Source of the DNA: Achatina immaculata
Taxonomy: Eukaryota; Mollusca; Gastropoda; Stylommatophora; Achatinidae
Assembly (NCBI GenBank): GCA_009760885.1
Contig: CM019704.1
Coordinates: 12,856,303-12,920,302, forward strand
Reading direction: 5' to 3'
DNA: 64,000 bases
Part shown: positions 31,011 to 42,344 of the stretch, one piece after another
Layout of the letters: each line of letters opens with the position of its first letter
Position numbering within the stretch: the first letter of the stretch is position 1
The notes under the pieces: generated by a model
What the model was told of the DNA's origin: nothing
What the model saw: the letters and a program-made list of their open reading frames with translations, nothing else
Database searches by the model: none
Translations under genes and position numbers: made by a program

Positions 31011-31390
31011 ACACAGGACTATATCTGTGAAGGAATTTCCTATCTGATATTTCTAGATAGACTTAGACTTATGAAGGTCTTGCACAGGAGACGCACATTT
31101 TGTCCCTGGACTCTTAATACAGTTATTGTCTTTTCAATTTCCAGGAAATCTATAACATATGCTTATTTTTGGTAGACTTTGTTATGACAGCAGTAGAAAA
31201 TGCGTAGATAACAACAAAGATTGTATGATGATATAATTTATGCTGGCCTATCATAAATGCACTAGTCAGACAGAAAGATGCTTTAATTTTACAGTCTTGG
31301 AACGCGTTAACCGCACATAATGATGACCATGATGATGGCGTATAGTACAAGACAGGAAACATTTCTAGTCTAGAAGGCGGAACAAATCCT
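31011..31390. other. Intronic sequence, no gene seen
   Basis: Single-copy sequence between two arrays, with no recognised exon on either strand. Confidence 0.45.
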
Positions 31391-31538
31391 GATCACTGAT
31401 AGAATACTTGACATCCATAATAACATTACATAATACATCACATCCATAATAAAATTATATAATACATTACATGCATAATAGCATTATATAATACAAAACA
31501 TCCATTATAACATTATTTAATACATGGCATCCATAATA
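31391..31538. repeat. Tandem array, about 27-bp unit, interrupted by LINE-B
   Basis: Copies of catccataataacattata plus taataca. The same unit resumes after the LINE at 36492-36580 (atccataataacgttatata), so the array was one piece before the insertion. Confidence 0.88.
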
Positions 31539-32957
31539 TTCATTCTTGGGTAAAGCTTGGGCGCCCATCTCCAACCCTGCGCGTCACAGGTGGCGGATGG
31601 TGAAAGTCGTCCAGATATGGAGGATCACTGTGAATAAGGATTTACACATATAAGCAGGCGCGGACCAACTGGCGGTAGACTCAGAGAGTGAGGTGGGGTA
31701 GTAGGTGGCTCTACTACTCCTATAAAGTGCCTCAGGTGCTCAGTGAAGGGAATACCAGGCGGGTCAGAGTCACCTTAAAACCTCTTGCTCCCGCTGCCTT
31801 ACGGGTAGGACAGGGAGTCTAAAGGCTAGCGGAGAGTCCGTACACAAACCGACAGAAGGCAACGGGAAACCACTGTTGTAGCTTACAAGAATAATTATGC
31901 TTATTCAGAGTAATAGATTTGTCATGAACGACGTTAATGGATGTTCCTTTGAAACAGCCTAGTCCGGTAGGGCAGCTCACGAGCCACAGGAGAGGCCAGA
32001 TCGTCATCAAGCTAATGGTGGCAAAACTAACAAGTTCAAAATACCAACATGGAATGTTAGAACTTTATTCAAAGCCGGAAAATTAGAAAATGTAAAAAAA
32101 TGGAAATGGAAAGGATGAAGATCAACATATTAGGAATGAGTGAAGTTAGATGGACAGGTGCAGAGAAGATAAACTCTGATAAATATGCAATATATTCAGG
32201 AAGTGAGAAACATGAACGAGGAGTAGGAATTATTATATGACGAACAAACAGCAAGGACAATTGTATGATATTTGAACATCTCGGACCGAGTCCTGATAGC
32301 CCAACTGAAAGGATGACCAATAAAAATAAATATTATATAAGTGTACGCTCCAACATCTGATAGTTCTGAAATAGATGTAGATCTATTTTATAATGACATA
32401 GTTCTGAAAAAGATGTAGATCTATTTTATAATGATAAAGAGACAGTCCTGACACACAAAGTCACATGAAGTTACTATAGTCATGGGAGATTTTAATGCCA
32501 AAGTTGGTAAAGGAAGAACTTCAGACATTGTTGGTGACTATGGACTGGGGGCAGAGGAATGACAGAGGTAGTAAATTAATTGAATGGGCAAGAACACACA
32601 GCTTGGTTGTAGGAAACACCTGGTTTAAGCAACATCCCCGAAGACTGGCTATGTGGTACAGCCCAGACAAAAAGACTTTTAACGAGACAGACTACATATT
32701 AATCAACAAACGATTCCGGAATGCACTACTGACAACAAAAGCCATGTCAGGAGCTGAATGCAATAATGACCACAACCCACTGTGTGGAAAAATTAGAATA
32801 AAGCTAAAGAAAGCATGCAGAAAAATGAGAAACATCAAACTGAGTGCAGAACTCCTTGAAAATGACTAAGAACTGCGAGAACAAAACAGAGTTATAATAA
32901 CAAATAGATATAATGCAACAGCAAAGATAAATAGTATAGATAAACAATGGGCAATGT

Positions 32958-33512
32958 TAAGAAGATTCTACCCACCAAACTGTTAAGAAGATTCTACCCA
33001 CCAAACTGTTAAGAAGATTCCACCCACCAAACTGTTAAGAAGATTCTATCCACCAAACTGTTAAGAAGATTCTACCCACCAAAATGTTAAGAAGATTCTA
33101 CCCACCAAACAGTTAAGAAGATTCTACCCACCAAAATGTTACGAAGATTCTACCCAACAAAATGTTAAGAAGATTCTACCCACCAAACTGTTAAGAAGAT
33201 TCTACCCACCAAAATGTTAAGAAGATTCTACCCACCAAACAGTTAAGAAGAGTCTACCCACCAAAATGTTAAGAAGATTCCACCCAACAAAATGTTAAGA
33301 AGATTCCACCCACCAAAATGTTAAGAAGATTCTACCCACCAAACAGTTAAGAAGATTCTACCCACCAAAATGTTAAGAAGATTCCACCCACCAAAATGTT
33401 AAGAAGATTCTACCCACCAAACTGTTAAGAAGATTCTACCCACCAAAATGTTAAGAAGATTCTACCCACCAAACAGTTAAGAAGATTCTACCCACCAAAC
33501 TGTTAAAAAGAT
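32958..33512. repeat. 26-bp minisatellite grown inside LINE-B
   Basis: About 21 units of aagaagattctacccaccaa plus actgtt or aatgtt. The uninterrupted LINE-B sequence at 54456-54490 has the segment once, flanked by gttaagagat and gttaaggagat, short repeats that could have seeded the expansion. Confidence 0.93.
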
Positions 33513-33627
33513 AGGATCACCGAAAAAAGAAGCCCTTCCTCCCCCCCCCCCCCCCAAAAAAAAAGAATAAATGGATGACAGACCACATCTTAGGACTGAT
33601 GGGCAGGAGAGGAGGAGTAAAAAGTAA

Positions 33628-33850
33628 CCAAGAACAATATAGCAAGATAAATAAAGAACAATATAGCAAGATAAATAAAGAACAATATAGCAAGATAAAT
33701 AAAGAACAATATAGCAAGATAAATAAAGAACAATATAGCAAGATAAATAAAGAACAATATAGCAAGATAAATAAAGAACAATATAGCAAGATAAATAAAG
33801 AACAATATAGCAAGATAAATTAAGAACAATATAGCAAGATAAATAAAGAA
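33628..33850. repeat. 24-bp minisatellite grown inside LINE-B
   Basis: Nine to ten units of aagataaataaagaacaata plus tagc. The LINE-B copy at 54575-54610 has a single version with aaatatagcaagataaataa. Just to the left, at 33536-33564, are C and A homopolymer runs. Confidence 0.93.
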
Positions 33851-34963
33851 CTAAGACGCAAATGCAGAAAAGGAAAGGAAGTGTGGTTAAATGAACAGTG
33901 CAGACATGTAGAGGACTCTCATAATAAAGACAGCAAAAACATGCACAAACGAATTAGTGAACTCACGGGCAGGAAGACAAAATATAGCACAGGATGCCTG
34001 AAATCAAAAGAAGGTAAAATGTTAATGGGAAAAGAAGACATTGTGGACAGGTGGACAGAGTACATCGGTGAGCTATATGAAGGAGAAAGACCAGAATTAA
34101 CACCAGATACTGAAAACTGTGATGGACCACCAATACTTGAAGATGAAATCATAGATGCCATCAAACACATGAAGAAAAGATAAGCGACTGGGCCTTGATA
34201 ATATAACAATAGAAGAAATAGAGCACTAGAGGAGACAGGAATAAAAATAATAACAAAGTTACTGAATGACATTTACAACAGTGGTTATATGCCAAGTGAC
34301 TGCTTAAATTCACCTTTATAGCACTACCAAAGAAACCAGGTGCAAAGGAATGTGATGACCACCGGACTATCAGCCTCTCATGTCACATAACGAAGCTACT
34401 TCTGAGAATCATTATGAGAAGAACAAGGAAAAAGATAAAAATGGAAATAGCAGATGAACAGTTTGGATTTGTTGAAGAAAAGGGAACACACAATACCATT
34501 TATGCTTTACGAACACTAACAGAAAGAGCTTTAGAAGTACAGAAAGATCTCTACTTATAGTTCATTGATTACACCAAGGCATTCGACAAGGTGAAGCATA
34601 ATGTAATTATTAAAATGCTTGAAGATATCAATATAGACGGCAAAGAGCTGAGGATCATAAAACATTTATATTGATAGCGTGAAGCAGCTTTTCGAGTTGA
34701 AAATAGAACTGGAAAATATCAACCTATAAAACAAGGGGTGCGACAGGGATGTGTACCGTCTCCAGACCTTTTTTCTCTGTACAACGAGAGTATTCATCAC
34801 AGAACCAGGTTTAAAAATTGGAAAATACAATATTAACAACCTTCGGTATGCTGACGACACAGTACTAATAGCTGAGAACTAACAAGACCTGCAAAATCTC
34901 TTAGATAAAATCGCTAAAGAAAGTGAACAGAAATGCCTTACTTTGAACATCAAAAAGACAGAG

Positions 34964-35812
34964 TCAATCAATCAAATGCCATGTCGCATGGCGTAGGCGA
35001 TCATTTATCTCCACAATTTCCTGTTTTTAGACTTGATTATGAGATCCGCCGGTGACTTTGTTCCTAGCCACACTGACAGCACATCCAGTAAATTCTCTCT
35101 CTGTCTTTCTCTGTCTCTTACTCCCTCAATTTTTCAAGTTGCCACAGTGTGTTCCAGTTTTCCTCTTCTCAGAAAATGTCCTACAAATCTCGCTTGTCTG
35201 CCTCTGATCTTTGCTGTAATTTGTCTTTTAACTACAGCCTCTCTTAAGACTTCTTCGTTGGTTTTCTTAGCTGTCCATGGTACCTTCGACATCCTTTTTA
35301 TAAAACACATTTCCATGGCTTCCATTTGTCGTTGTACTCTCTTATTCATGGACCATGCTTCACATCCATCAAACAAAATTAGCTCTTCTTTCCATTGACA
35401 TGGATCTGTTGCAAAAGATGTTTCTCATTTTCTGCAATGCTGACTTGGCCTGAGCATGTCTGCTTTTTATTTCGTTGTGACATTTCCCATCAGCTGTTTT
35501 AATCGTTTCTAAGTACTTTAATCTATCAACTTGTTTCAGTTCTGTGCCATCGATGATAATGCTACATTTTTGGTGGTATTCTTTTCTTTGAGATGACCTT
35601 CACTTCAGTCTTTTTTTTTTTAATCAGGTTGAGACCTTTACTTTTACTTTCACGAACTACAATGTCCAGAAGAGCCTGTAGCTCTCCTTCACATTTTAGC
35701 AATCAGAACTGTGTCGTCTGCATATCTTAAGTTGTTGTAACCGCCAGTTGATACTCCTGGCAAGCTCTCTATATTTCTCATTATGTTTTCGCTGTACAAG
35801 GAAAAGATGTCA
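34964..35812 (-). mobile_element. LINE-E fragment nested in LINE-B, (TTGA)n tail
   Basis: Minus-strand RTE-like 3' region: [48 protein letters not shown]-like segment, MFDGCEAWSMNKRVQRQMEA, WTAKKTNEEVLREAVVKRQI and FVGHFLRRGKLEH, ending in a tcaatcaatcaa (TTGA) tail at 34964. The LINE-B sequence on the two sides joins across it. Flanks aaaaagacagag (34952-34963) and aaaaaagaacacag (from 35815) look like an imperfect target-site duplication. Confidence 0.9.
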
Positions 35813-36636
35813 TGAAAAAAGAACACAGACTATGCTTATATCTAAGAAACAGAATCCACCAAAATGCATTACACAATTAAACGGAACTATTCTAAAGCAG
35901 GTGCAGAAATTTAAATACCTTAGAGCAGTAATAATTTCAGATGGGAAATGCAGAGCAAAAATTTGGAACAGAATAGGCCAGGCAAATACTGCATGTCAGA
36001 GAATGAGAAAGATATTATGCAACACATCATTATCAATGAATGTTAGAAAACAAGTCCTAAAATGCTATATTAAACCTATCTTATTATATGGAAGTGAATC
36101 ATGGACAATAGGCAGGTCTGTGCAAAATAATTGGAAGCAGCAGAAATGTGGTTTATTAGAAGAATGTTGCAAATCCCCTGGACAGCAAAAATAACTAATG
36201 AAGAATGTAGGAGAAGAGCTGGAGAGACAAAAAAACCTTGTCAAAAACAACAACAAAAAAACGGAGAGAGACAATGTACTTTCATAGGACATGCCATGAT
36301 AAGAGGGGGCATAGAAAATATTATAACAACAGAAAAAATAGAGGAAGACCGAGAGAAATGATACTGGACAGTCTGATGGGATGGTGTGAGAGATCACCAA
36401 CTGAGCTGATTGCCTGCATTAAGGATTGTGTATCCTAGAAAAGCATAATAGCCAACGCTAGTCGGCATGGCACCTAATGATGATGATGATGATCCATAAT
36501 AACGTTATATAATACAGGACAGTCATTATAACATTACAAAACACCATACAGTTCTGTGCTGTATTTTTATCGTAACATAGTTTAGGCTCGTTTTTTTTCA
36601 GAACATAGTTTAGGCTAATTTCTTTCTTTCTAAGAA

Positions 36637-36710
36637 GAAGAAATTAGACTCTTTTGAAAACAAATGCCTAAGGAAAATACTCAGCATCAAGTGGAACGAA
36701 TTCAAGAACT
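36637..36710 (+). mobile_element. Small internal LINE-D fragment
   Basis: About 70 bp matching LINE-D coding sequence (aaattagactcttttgaaaa then caaatgcctaaggaaaatac), with neither the 3' tail nor neighbouring LINE-D sequence. Confidence 0.8.
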
Positions 36711-36834
36711 AGAAGTACTAAAAGAATGAAAAAGAATCTATCATGACACAATTATGATATAAAATGCTGGGAAAATACCAAATATACTTGAGAAAAACTG
36801 ACGCAAGAAGCACAGAAACAAGTACACAATAGTA

Positions 36835-37570
36835 AAGATACAAAATACTGGTTTGAGTCGCTGGTATTATGTGCCCTATCTAAGATATTAATGATACAAG
36901 ATACTGATATGAGTCGCTGGTATTATGTGACCTATCTAAGATATTAATGATACAAGATACTGATATGAGTCGCTGGTATTATGTGACCTATCTAAGATAT
37001 TAATGATACAAGATACTGGTGTGAGTCGCTGGTATTATGTGACCTATCTAAGATATTAATGATACAAGATACTGATATGAGTCGCTGATATTATGTGACC
37101 TATCTAAGATATTAATGATACAAGATACTGATATGAGTCGCTGGTATTATGTGACCTATCTAGGATATTAATGATACAAGATACTGGTGTGAGTCGCTGG
37201 TATTATGTGACCTATCTAAGATATTAATGATACAAGATACTGATATGAGTCGCTGATATTATGTGACCTATCTAAGATATTAATGATACAAGATACTGAT
37301 ATGAGTCGCTGGTATTATGTGACCTATCTAAGATATTAATGATACAAGATACTGGTTTGAGTCGCTGGTATTATGTGACCTATCTAAGATATTAATGATA
37401 CAAGATACTGATATGAGTCGCTGATATTATGTGACCTATCTAAGATATTAATGATACAAGATACTGATATGAGTCGCTGGTATTATGTGACCTATCTAAG
37501 ATATTAATGATACAAGATACTGATATGAGTCGAGTGTATTGTGTGACCTATAGCGATTACACAAGATACC
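36835..37570. repeat. Tandem array, 56-bp unit, 13 copies, with 3-unit higher-order structure
   Basis: The unit is tgatacaagatactgatatg plus agtcgctggtattatgtgac plus ctatctaagatattaa. Unit variants (tggtgtgag; tgatatgag with ctgatatt; tgatatgag with ctggtatt) recur in the same order from the fourth unit on, giving a 168-bp higher-order period over nine units. Confidence 0.93.
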
Positions 37571-37630
37571 GTGATACAACTACTGACATACAATACTGGT
37601 AAGTGAAGAAAATAGTGGTGATACACAAGT

Positions 37631-37690
37631 TGCGTGCCCAATTCGTAACCCTTTGAAAATAAAGTATGTTCGTTCGTTCGTTCTCTCTCT
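37631..37690 (+). mobile_element. SINE-like 3' end with (GTTC)n tail
   Basis: The core tgcgtgcccaattcgtaacc plus ctttgaaaataaagt is followed by a run of gttc. The same core in reverse orientation at 39986-40022 has a different tetranucleotide tail, (AATC)n. Truncated; no tRNA-like head was recognised. The adjacent 37768-37790 holds an (ATC)n run. Confidence 0.6.
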
Positions 37691-37849
37691 GTCTCTCTCT
37701 GTCTCTAACACCTTTATTGGCCCGTACGTGTATTCAGCTTCTAGCCTGTCATATGTATTCAATCATCATCATCATCATCATCATATGACATGTTAATATT
37801 TCTGTGAATCAAACCTATCAATTTTGTACTGGTTAAGATATCTGTCTAA

Positions 37850-38665
37850 ATCGCTAACATGAACATATTTCTCAAACAATAAACATTTGTTGATTAGAAC
37901 ACACATTATACAACAAACATTTGTTAACTGGAATGCACATTATACAACAAATATTTATTGACTAGAATATGCATTATACAACAAACATTTGTTGACTAGA
38001 ACACACGTTATACATCAAACATTTGTTGACTAGAACACACATTATACAACAAACATTTGTTGATTGGAATACGCATTATACAACAAGCATTTATTGACTA
38101 GAAAACACATTATACAACGAATATTTGTTGACATACACATAATACAACAAACATTTGTTGACTAGAATATACATTATACAACAAAGATTTTTGACTGAAC
38201 CGCACATTATACAACAAACATTTGTTGATTGGAATACGCATTATACAACAAGCATTTATTGACTAGAAAACACATTATACAACAAGCATTTATTGACTAG
38301 AAAACACATTATACAACAAGCATTTATTGACTAGAAAACGCATTATACAACAAGCATTTATTGACTAGAAAACACATTATACAACAAGCATTTATTGACT
38401 AGAAAACACATTATACAACGAATATTTGTTGACATACACATAATACAACAAACATTTGTTGACTAGAAACAAATACAATAAATATTTGCTGACTAGAACA
38501 CACATTATACATTAAATGTGTTTACTAGAACACACTTTATACAACAAATATTTCTTTACTAGAACACATGATACAACAAATATTTGTTGACTCGAACACA
38601 TATTATGGAACAAATATTTATTGATTAGAACAGATATTAGACAGCAAAGATTTGTCAACAGACAT
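37850..38665. repeat. Minisatellite, about 34-bp unit, about 24 copies
   Basis: Copies of acaacaaacatttgttgact plus agaacacacattat, each containing the partly self-complementary caaacatttgttg. The centre (38225-38400) is homogeneous for the aagcatttattgactagaaa variant. Confidence 0.92.
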
Positions 38666-38669
38666 TTGT

Positions 38670-38935
38670 CACTAATTTCACTTTTTACAGTCACAAATAA
38701 TCATAAGGATTTACTCTTTACATGAACAATCAATCATAAAGATTTACTCTTTACATGAACAATCAATCATAAAGATTTACTTTTTACTTGAACAAACAAT
38801 CATAAAGATGTACTGTTTACGTTAATAAACAATCATAAAGATTTACTTTTTACTTTCCTAAACAATCACAAAGATTAATTTTTTTACATGAACAAACAAT
38901 CACAAAGATTCATTATTTTATACATGAACGAACAA
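38670..38935. repeat. Minisatellite, about 29-bp unit
   Basis: Copies of aacaatcataaagatttact plus ctttacatg, increasingly diverged to the right. Confidence 0.88.
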
Positions 38936-39740
38936 GCAGAAAAACTCACCTTTCTAAGCAACGATCAGCATTCAGAAACCTGTAGAACTTGCCTACACAT
39001 AGAAAAAAGTACCTGTGAAAGCCTCAATCTCAGTCGTTGCAAGAATGCATGTCTTGTTCAGATGATGCGCAAGCAAAGCTAACGGATCGAAAAAGTCTTT
39101 CCTTGAAATCAATGCTAGTCTGGCATCTACAAGAACGACAGATAACGTTAGAAACTTGAGCACGTGCAGCAGATAAAAGGTAAGCGAGAAGCAATCAATG
39201 CTCATGGCTTGCATTCCAGCGTTAGCGGGATCAGATGAAGCGTCATCGAAGGATGATCAGATTCTAGGTCACGAAAGCCTGCTCACGCCGCCATTGTTCT
39301 TACCTTCACAAGAACTCAGTTCTATTTTCAGCTTTCAGGCAAGATTTGAAAAGTTTCGTATCAGACAAGCTGTCACTGATCGATTAATTAAAACAAAAAT
39401 GTGCGCTAACGGAAACACTAGCTTTAGCTCAACATAAATTAGTTATCTTGTCCAGCACTTATAGAGTATCTGTTCAGAATGTTGGTATTTATAAATGACA
39501 GCACACATATAAAATGTCACATTTCTGACATTCGAATGGTTTTCCAAGTTTCATGACCTATTTAAGAGTTCGCGACTGTCTTTCACTTTATTAATTTCTG
39601 TCCTGGATAAAAAGTTATCCGTTATTCAGTGTCATATGTTATATGTCACACGTCACCGTATCCAGCTTAGCCCGGCTTTCCATTACACCCCTACCTCTTT
39701 TTTTTTACTGGTTAAAAATTTCCTACAAAATTCATTTTAA
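38936..39740. other. Complex single-copy intronic sequence
   Basis: About 800 bp of non-repetitive, higher-complexity sequence with 60-80 codon open frames on both strands but no protein I recognise and no convincing splice-bounded PKC segment. It is the largest unexplained non-repeat stretch within the 22.6 kb intron. Confidence 0.4.
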
Positions 39741-39744
39741 AAAT

Positions 39745-39900
39745 CATTTCTGTGAAAACTGTTCAGAATTGTCAGAATAAAAAGGTTAGTGCAAAATTTG
39801 TTTCAAACTGTGAGAATAAAAAGGTTTGTGCAAAATTTGTTTCAAACTGTGAGAATAAAAAGGTTTGTTCAAAAGTTGTTCCAATTGTGAGAATTAAAAA
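39745..39900. repeat. Tandem array, about 39-bp unit, 3-4 copies
   Basis: Copies of caaaatttgtttcaaactgt plus gagaataaaaaggtttgtg. Confidence 0.88.
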
Positions 39901-39965
39901 TCAAAATGGAAGAAAAAGAAGCAAATTTTTGCTACAGGCAGTGGATGGCGAGGAGGGGGGAAGGG

Positions 39966-40130
39966 GGATTGATTGATTGATTGATCTTTATATCAAAAGG
40001 GTTAAGAATTGGGCACGCAGGCCCGTCTGACATTCTGCCCTTCATCATACATCTTTCACTCTATTCCAGACATTCTACAAATATGCTGTTCATGTAACAG
40101 GGGAGGTAAGAGAAGCAGGACCAAAAAAAA
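39966..40130 (-). mobile_element. SINE-like element, (AATC)n tail
   Basis: Minus-strand copy of the 37631-37690 core: cctgcgtgcccaattcttaa then cccttttgatataaaga and a gattgattgatt (AATC) tail at 39967-39985. The body to about 40130 (ctgttacatgaacagcatat, gaagggcagaatgtcagacg on the minus strand) is unassigned and could be the rest of a short element. Confidence 0.55.
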
Positions 40131-40144
40131 TAGAATGAGGAAAA

Positions 40145-40285
40145 ATTAAACAGCTATCGTTATGTAACATTTTTATCACTAGTTACGTAACATTTTATCA
40201 CTCGTGGTGCAAAATTTTATTCGATTGTGATGTAACATTTTATCGCTTCTGATGTAATATTTTATCATTTATGATATAACACAAA
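40145..40285. repeat. Diverged tandem array, about 28-bp unit
   Basis: Copies of tgtaacattttatcactngt with variable spacers (n marks the variable base); five units. Confidence 0.8.
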
Positions 40286-40299
40286 AATAAAATCAACAC

Positions 40300-41912
40300 A
40301 AGGAGAAGACCGACTCCTGGCATTTAGATCATTCAGAGAAGGTATAAAAGTTAAAAGATTGTAGAGTATTAACAACTTTTTATATGCTGACTAGTATAGA
40401 GGCATCTAACTGCTAAGCCATACTGGGAACATGTTCTGCAAGATTCTAGAGAACAGACTGCGACCAGTGATTGAACCACAGTTAAATTAAGCTCAGATGG
40501 GATTTAGAAAAAAAACACAAGCTGTACAGATACCATCTTTCCCCTAAGACAACTAACAGAAAAATCACTTGAACACAACCAGATACTGCATAAAGCTTAA
40601 GGAAAAGTATTTGATAGATAGACAGATATAAACTGGGAAATCTTACAGCATTATGGAGTTATGGGAGCATTATGGAGATCAGCATCTGATCAACCTATGC
40701 AAAAACCTATATGAAAACAATCGGTGTACAGTTAGAACAAATGCAGGACACTCTGAACTATTCATCATAAAATCTGGAGTGAGGCAAGGCTGTGTACTAT
40801 CTTCCTTACTATTTGCAACATGCACTGGCAACATCTACAAAGAAGCTAACATACATAGTAAAAAGTAAAAATCTCACCACAAAACTGCACAACAGCCCAA
40901 CCCCAGAAACAATGCTGATAAACCCACAACACCTCCCAGAAAACATACACAATTGGTGGACCATAACAAACTACTTTTTGCTGACGATCAAGCACTAATA
41001 TCCACATGAGAAAAAAGACTTACAGCAGAATATGGATAATTTAGAAAGAGCAGCCACAACATGAAGATCAGTGCTGAAAAAACAGAAGTCATGACCACAG
41101 CAAGAGAAGAAATCCAAACAAAGATCTTCCTAGACAATCAGCCCTTGAAACAGATGAAACATTTAAATACCAAGGTAGCATAATATCATCCTAGACAATC
41201 AGCCCTTGAAACAGATGAAACATTTAAATACCTAGGTAGCACAATATCATCCTAGACAATCAGCCCTTGAAACAGATGAAACATTTAAATACCAAGGTAG
41301 CATAATATCATCCTAGACAATCAGCCTTTGAAACAGATGAAACATTTAAATACCTAGGTAGCACAATATCATCCTCAGGGACAACGGACGCTGAGACTGA
41401 GAAAAGATGCAATAAAACAAATCAGGTCATTGGACACATGACTCCTTTACTGAAAAACAAGTACATCACAACTGAAACAAAGAGGGCACTGTGCAGCACA
41501 AGTTTCCTCCCAACTCTATGCTATCAATGTCAAACATGGACACTAACATCTAAGAACGAAATAAAAATCATCACGACAGAAATGAGATGTTTAAGGGGAT
41601 AAATGTGAGACCAAATAAGAAATGATACCATTAGGGCAAATGTTGGATTTACACAAATATTACACTATATCCAGACACAGCAAGTCAAATGTTTTGGCCA
41701 TCTTGCACGGTTACCGCCAGACAATATATCAGAGAAAACATTCACACTAAGATTTGTAGGTAACAGAGGAAGAAATCGCCCATGCAGGAAATGGAGAGAG
41801 TAAATTACAGAAGCATTAAATTTCCCATTATGTGAAGCAGATCATCAAGCCCTATCAAGACATCTATTTGTCCCCTCAACACCGAAAGGTATATGAGGAA
41901 GGAGACAAAACA
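40300..41912 (+). mobile_element. LINE-F, RT to C-terminus, strongly decayed
   Basis: Fragments in order: [35 protein letters not shown] (motif B'), LLFADDQALIS (motif C), KISAEKTEVMTTA, FKYLGSTISSSGTTDAETEK, CNKTNQVIGHMTPLLKNKYI, TLCYQCQTWTLTSKNE, VKCFGHLARLPPD, NRGRNRPCRKW and SRHLFVPSTPKGI. This is an RTE-like family distinct from A-E. Stops and frameshifts are dense. No tandem tail is visible; LINE-B sequence follows immediately. A 61-bp segment is repeated four times inside (41129-41372). Confidence 0.85.
41129..41372. repeat. 61-bp tandem repeat inside LINE-F, 4 copies
   Basis: Copies start with cctagacaatcagcccttga at 41129, 41190 and onward at 61-bp steps and include the FKYLGS-encoding segment, so the LINE's own coding sequence was multiplied. 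Confidence 0.92.
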
Positions 41913-41914
41913 AG

Positions 41915-42335
41915 ACAATGTATGCTGACGACACAGTACTGATAGCTGAGAACCAACAAGACCTGCAAAATCTCTTGGATAAAGTCACTAAAGAAAGTGA
42001 ACAAAATGGCTTACTCTAAACATCAAAACGACAGAGATTATGGTTATATATAAGAAACAGAATCCACCAAAATGTAGTATAAAATTAAGTGGAACTATTC
42101 TAAAACAGGTCCAGAAAATCAAATACATTGGAGAATTAGTAAATTCAGAAGGGAAAAGCAGAAAAGTAATTAAGAACAGAATAGACCAAGCAAAATCTGC
42201 ATTTCAGAAAATAAGAAACATTATGCAACACATCCTTATTAATGATGTTAGAAAACGAGTCCTAAAATGCTGTATTGTGCTTGTCTTATGTATATGGATG
42301 TGAATCATGGACAATAGGCAGGTTCATACAAAGAT
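41915..42335 (+). mobile_element. LINE-B internal fragment
   Basis: From tatgctgacgacacagtact ([16 protein letters not shown]) to the ESWTIGR segment, then cut off before the C-terminus and tail. Frame broken near 42010 and 42285. Confidence 0.85.
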
Positions 42336-42344
42336 CATTGAATG

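Larger units (their letters stand above)
31539..36491 (+). mobile_element. LINE-B, near-full-length copy with 10-bp target-site duplication
   Basis: Begins with a 5' untranslated part (ggcaacgggaaaccactgtt at about 31858), then endonuclease starting NKFKIPTWNVRTLFKAGKLE near 32030, with MGDFNAKVGKGRTSD, a TDYILINKRF segment and a NDHNPLCGKI end where SDH is usual. The RT region follows with EQFGFVEEKGTHNTIYALRT, a D-x-T-K-A-F-D motif [17 protein letters not shown], and YADDTVLIAEN. The C-terminus with YGSESWTIGR and GRPREMILDSLMGW leads into an (ATG)n tail. The 10-bp atccataata lies at 31529-31538 and 36492-36501. Stops and frameshifts abound. It contains two minisatellites and a nested LINE-E; without these it would be about 3.3 kb, usual for RTE. 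Confidence 0.93.
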
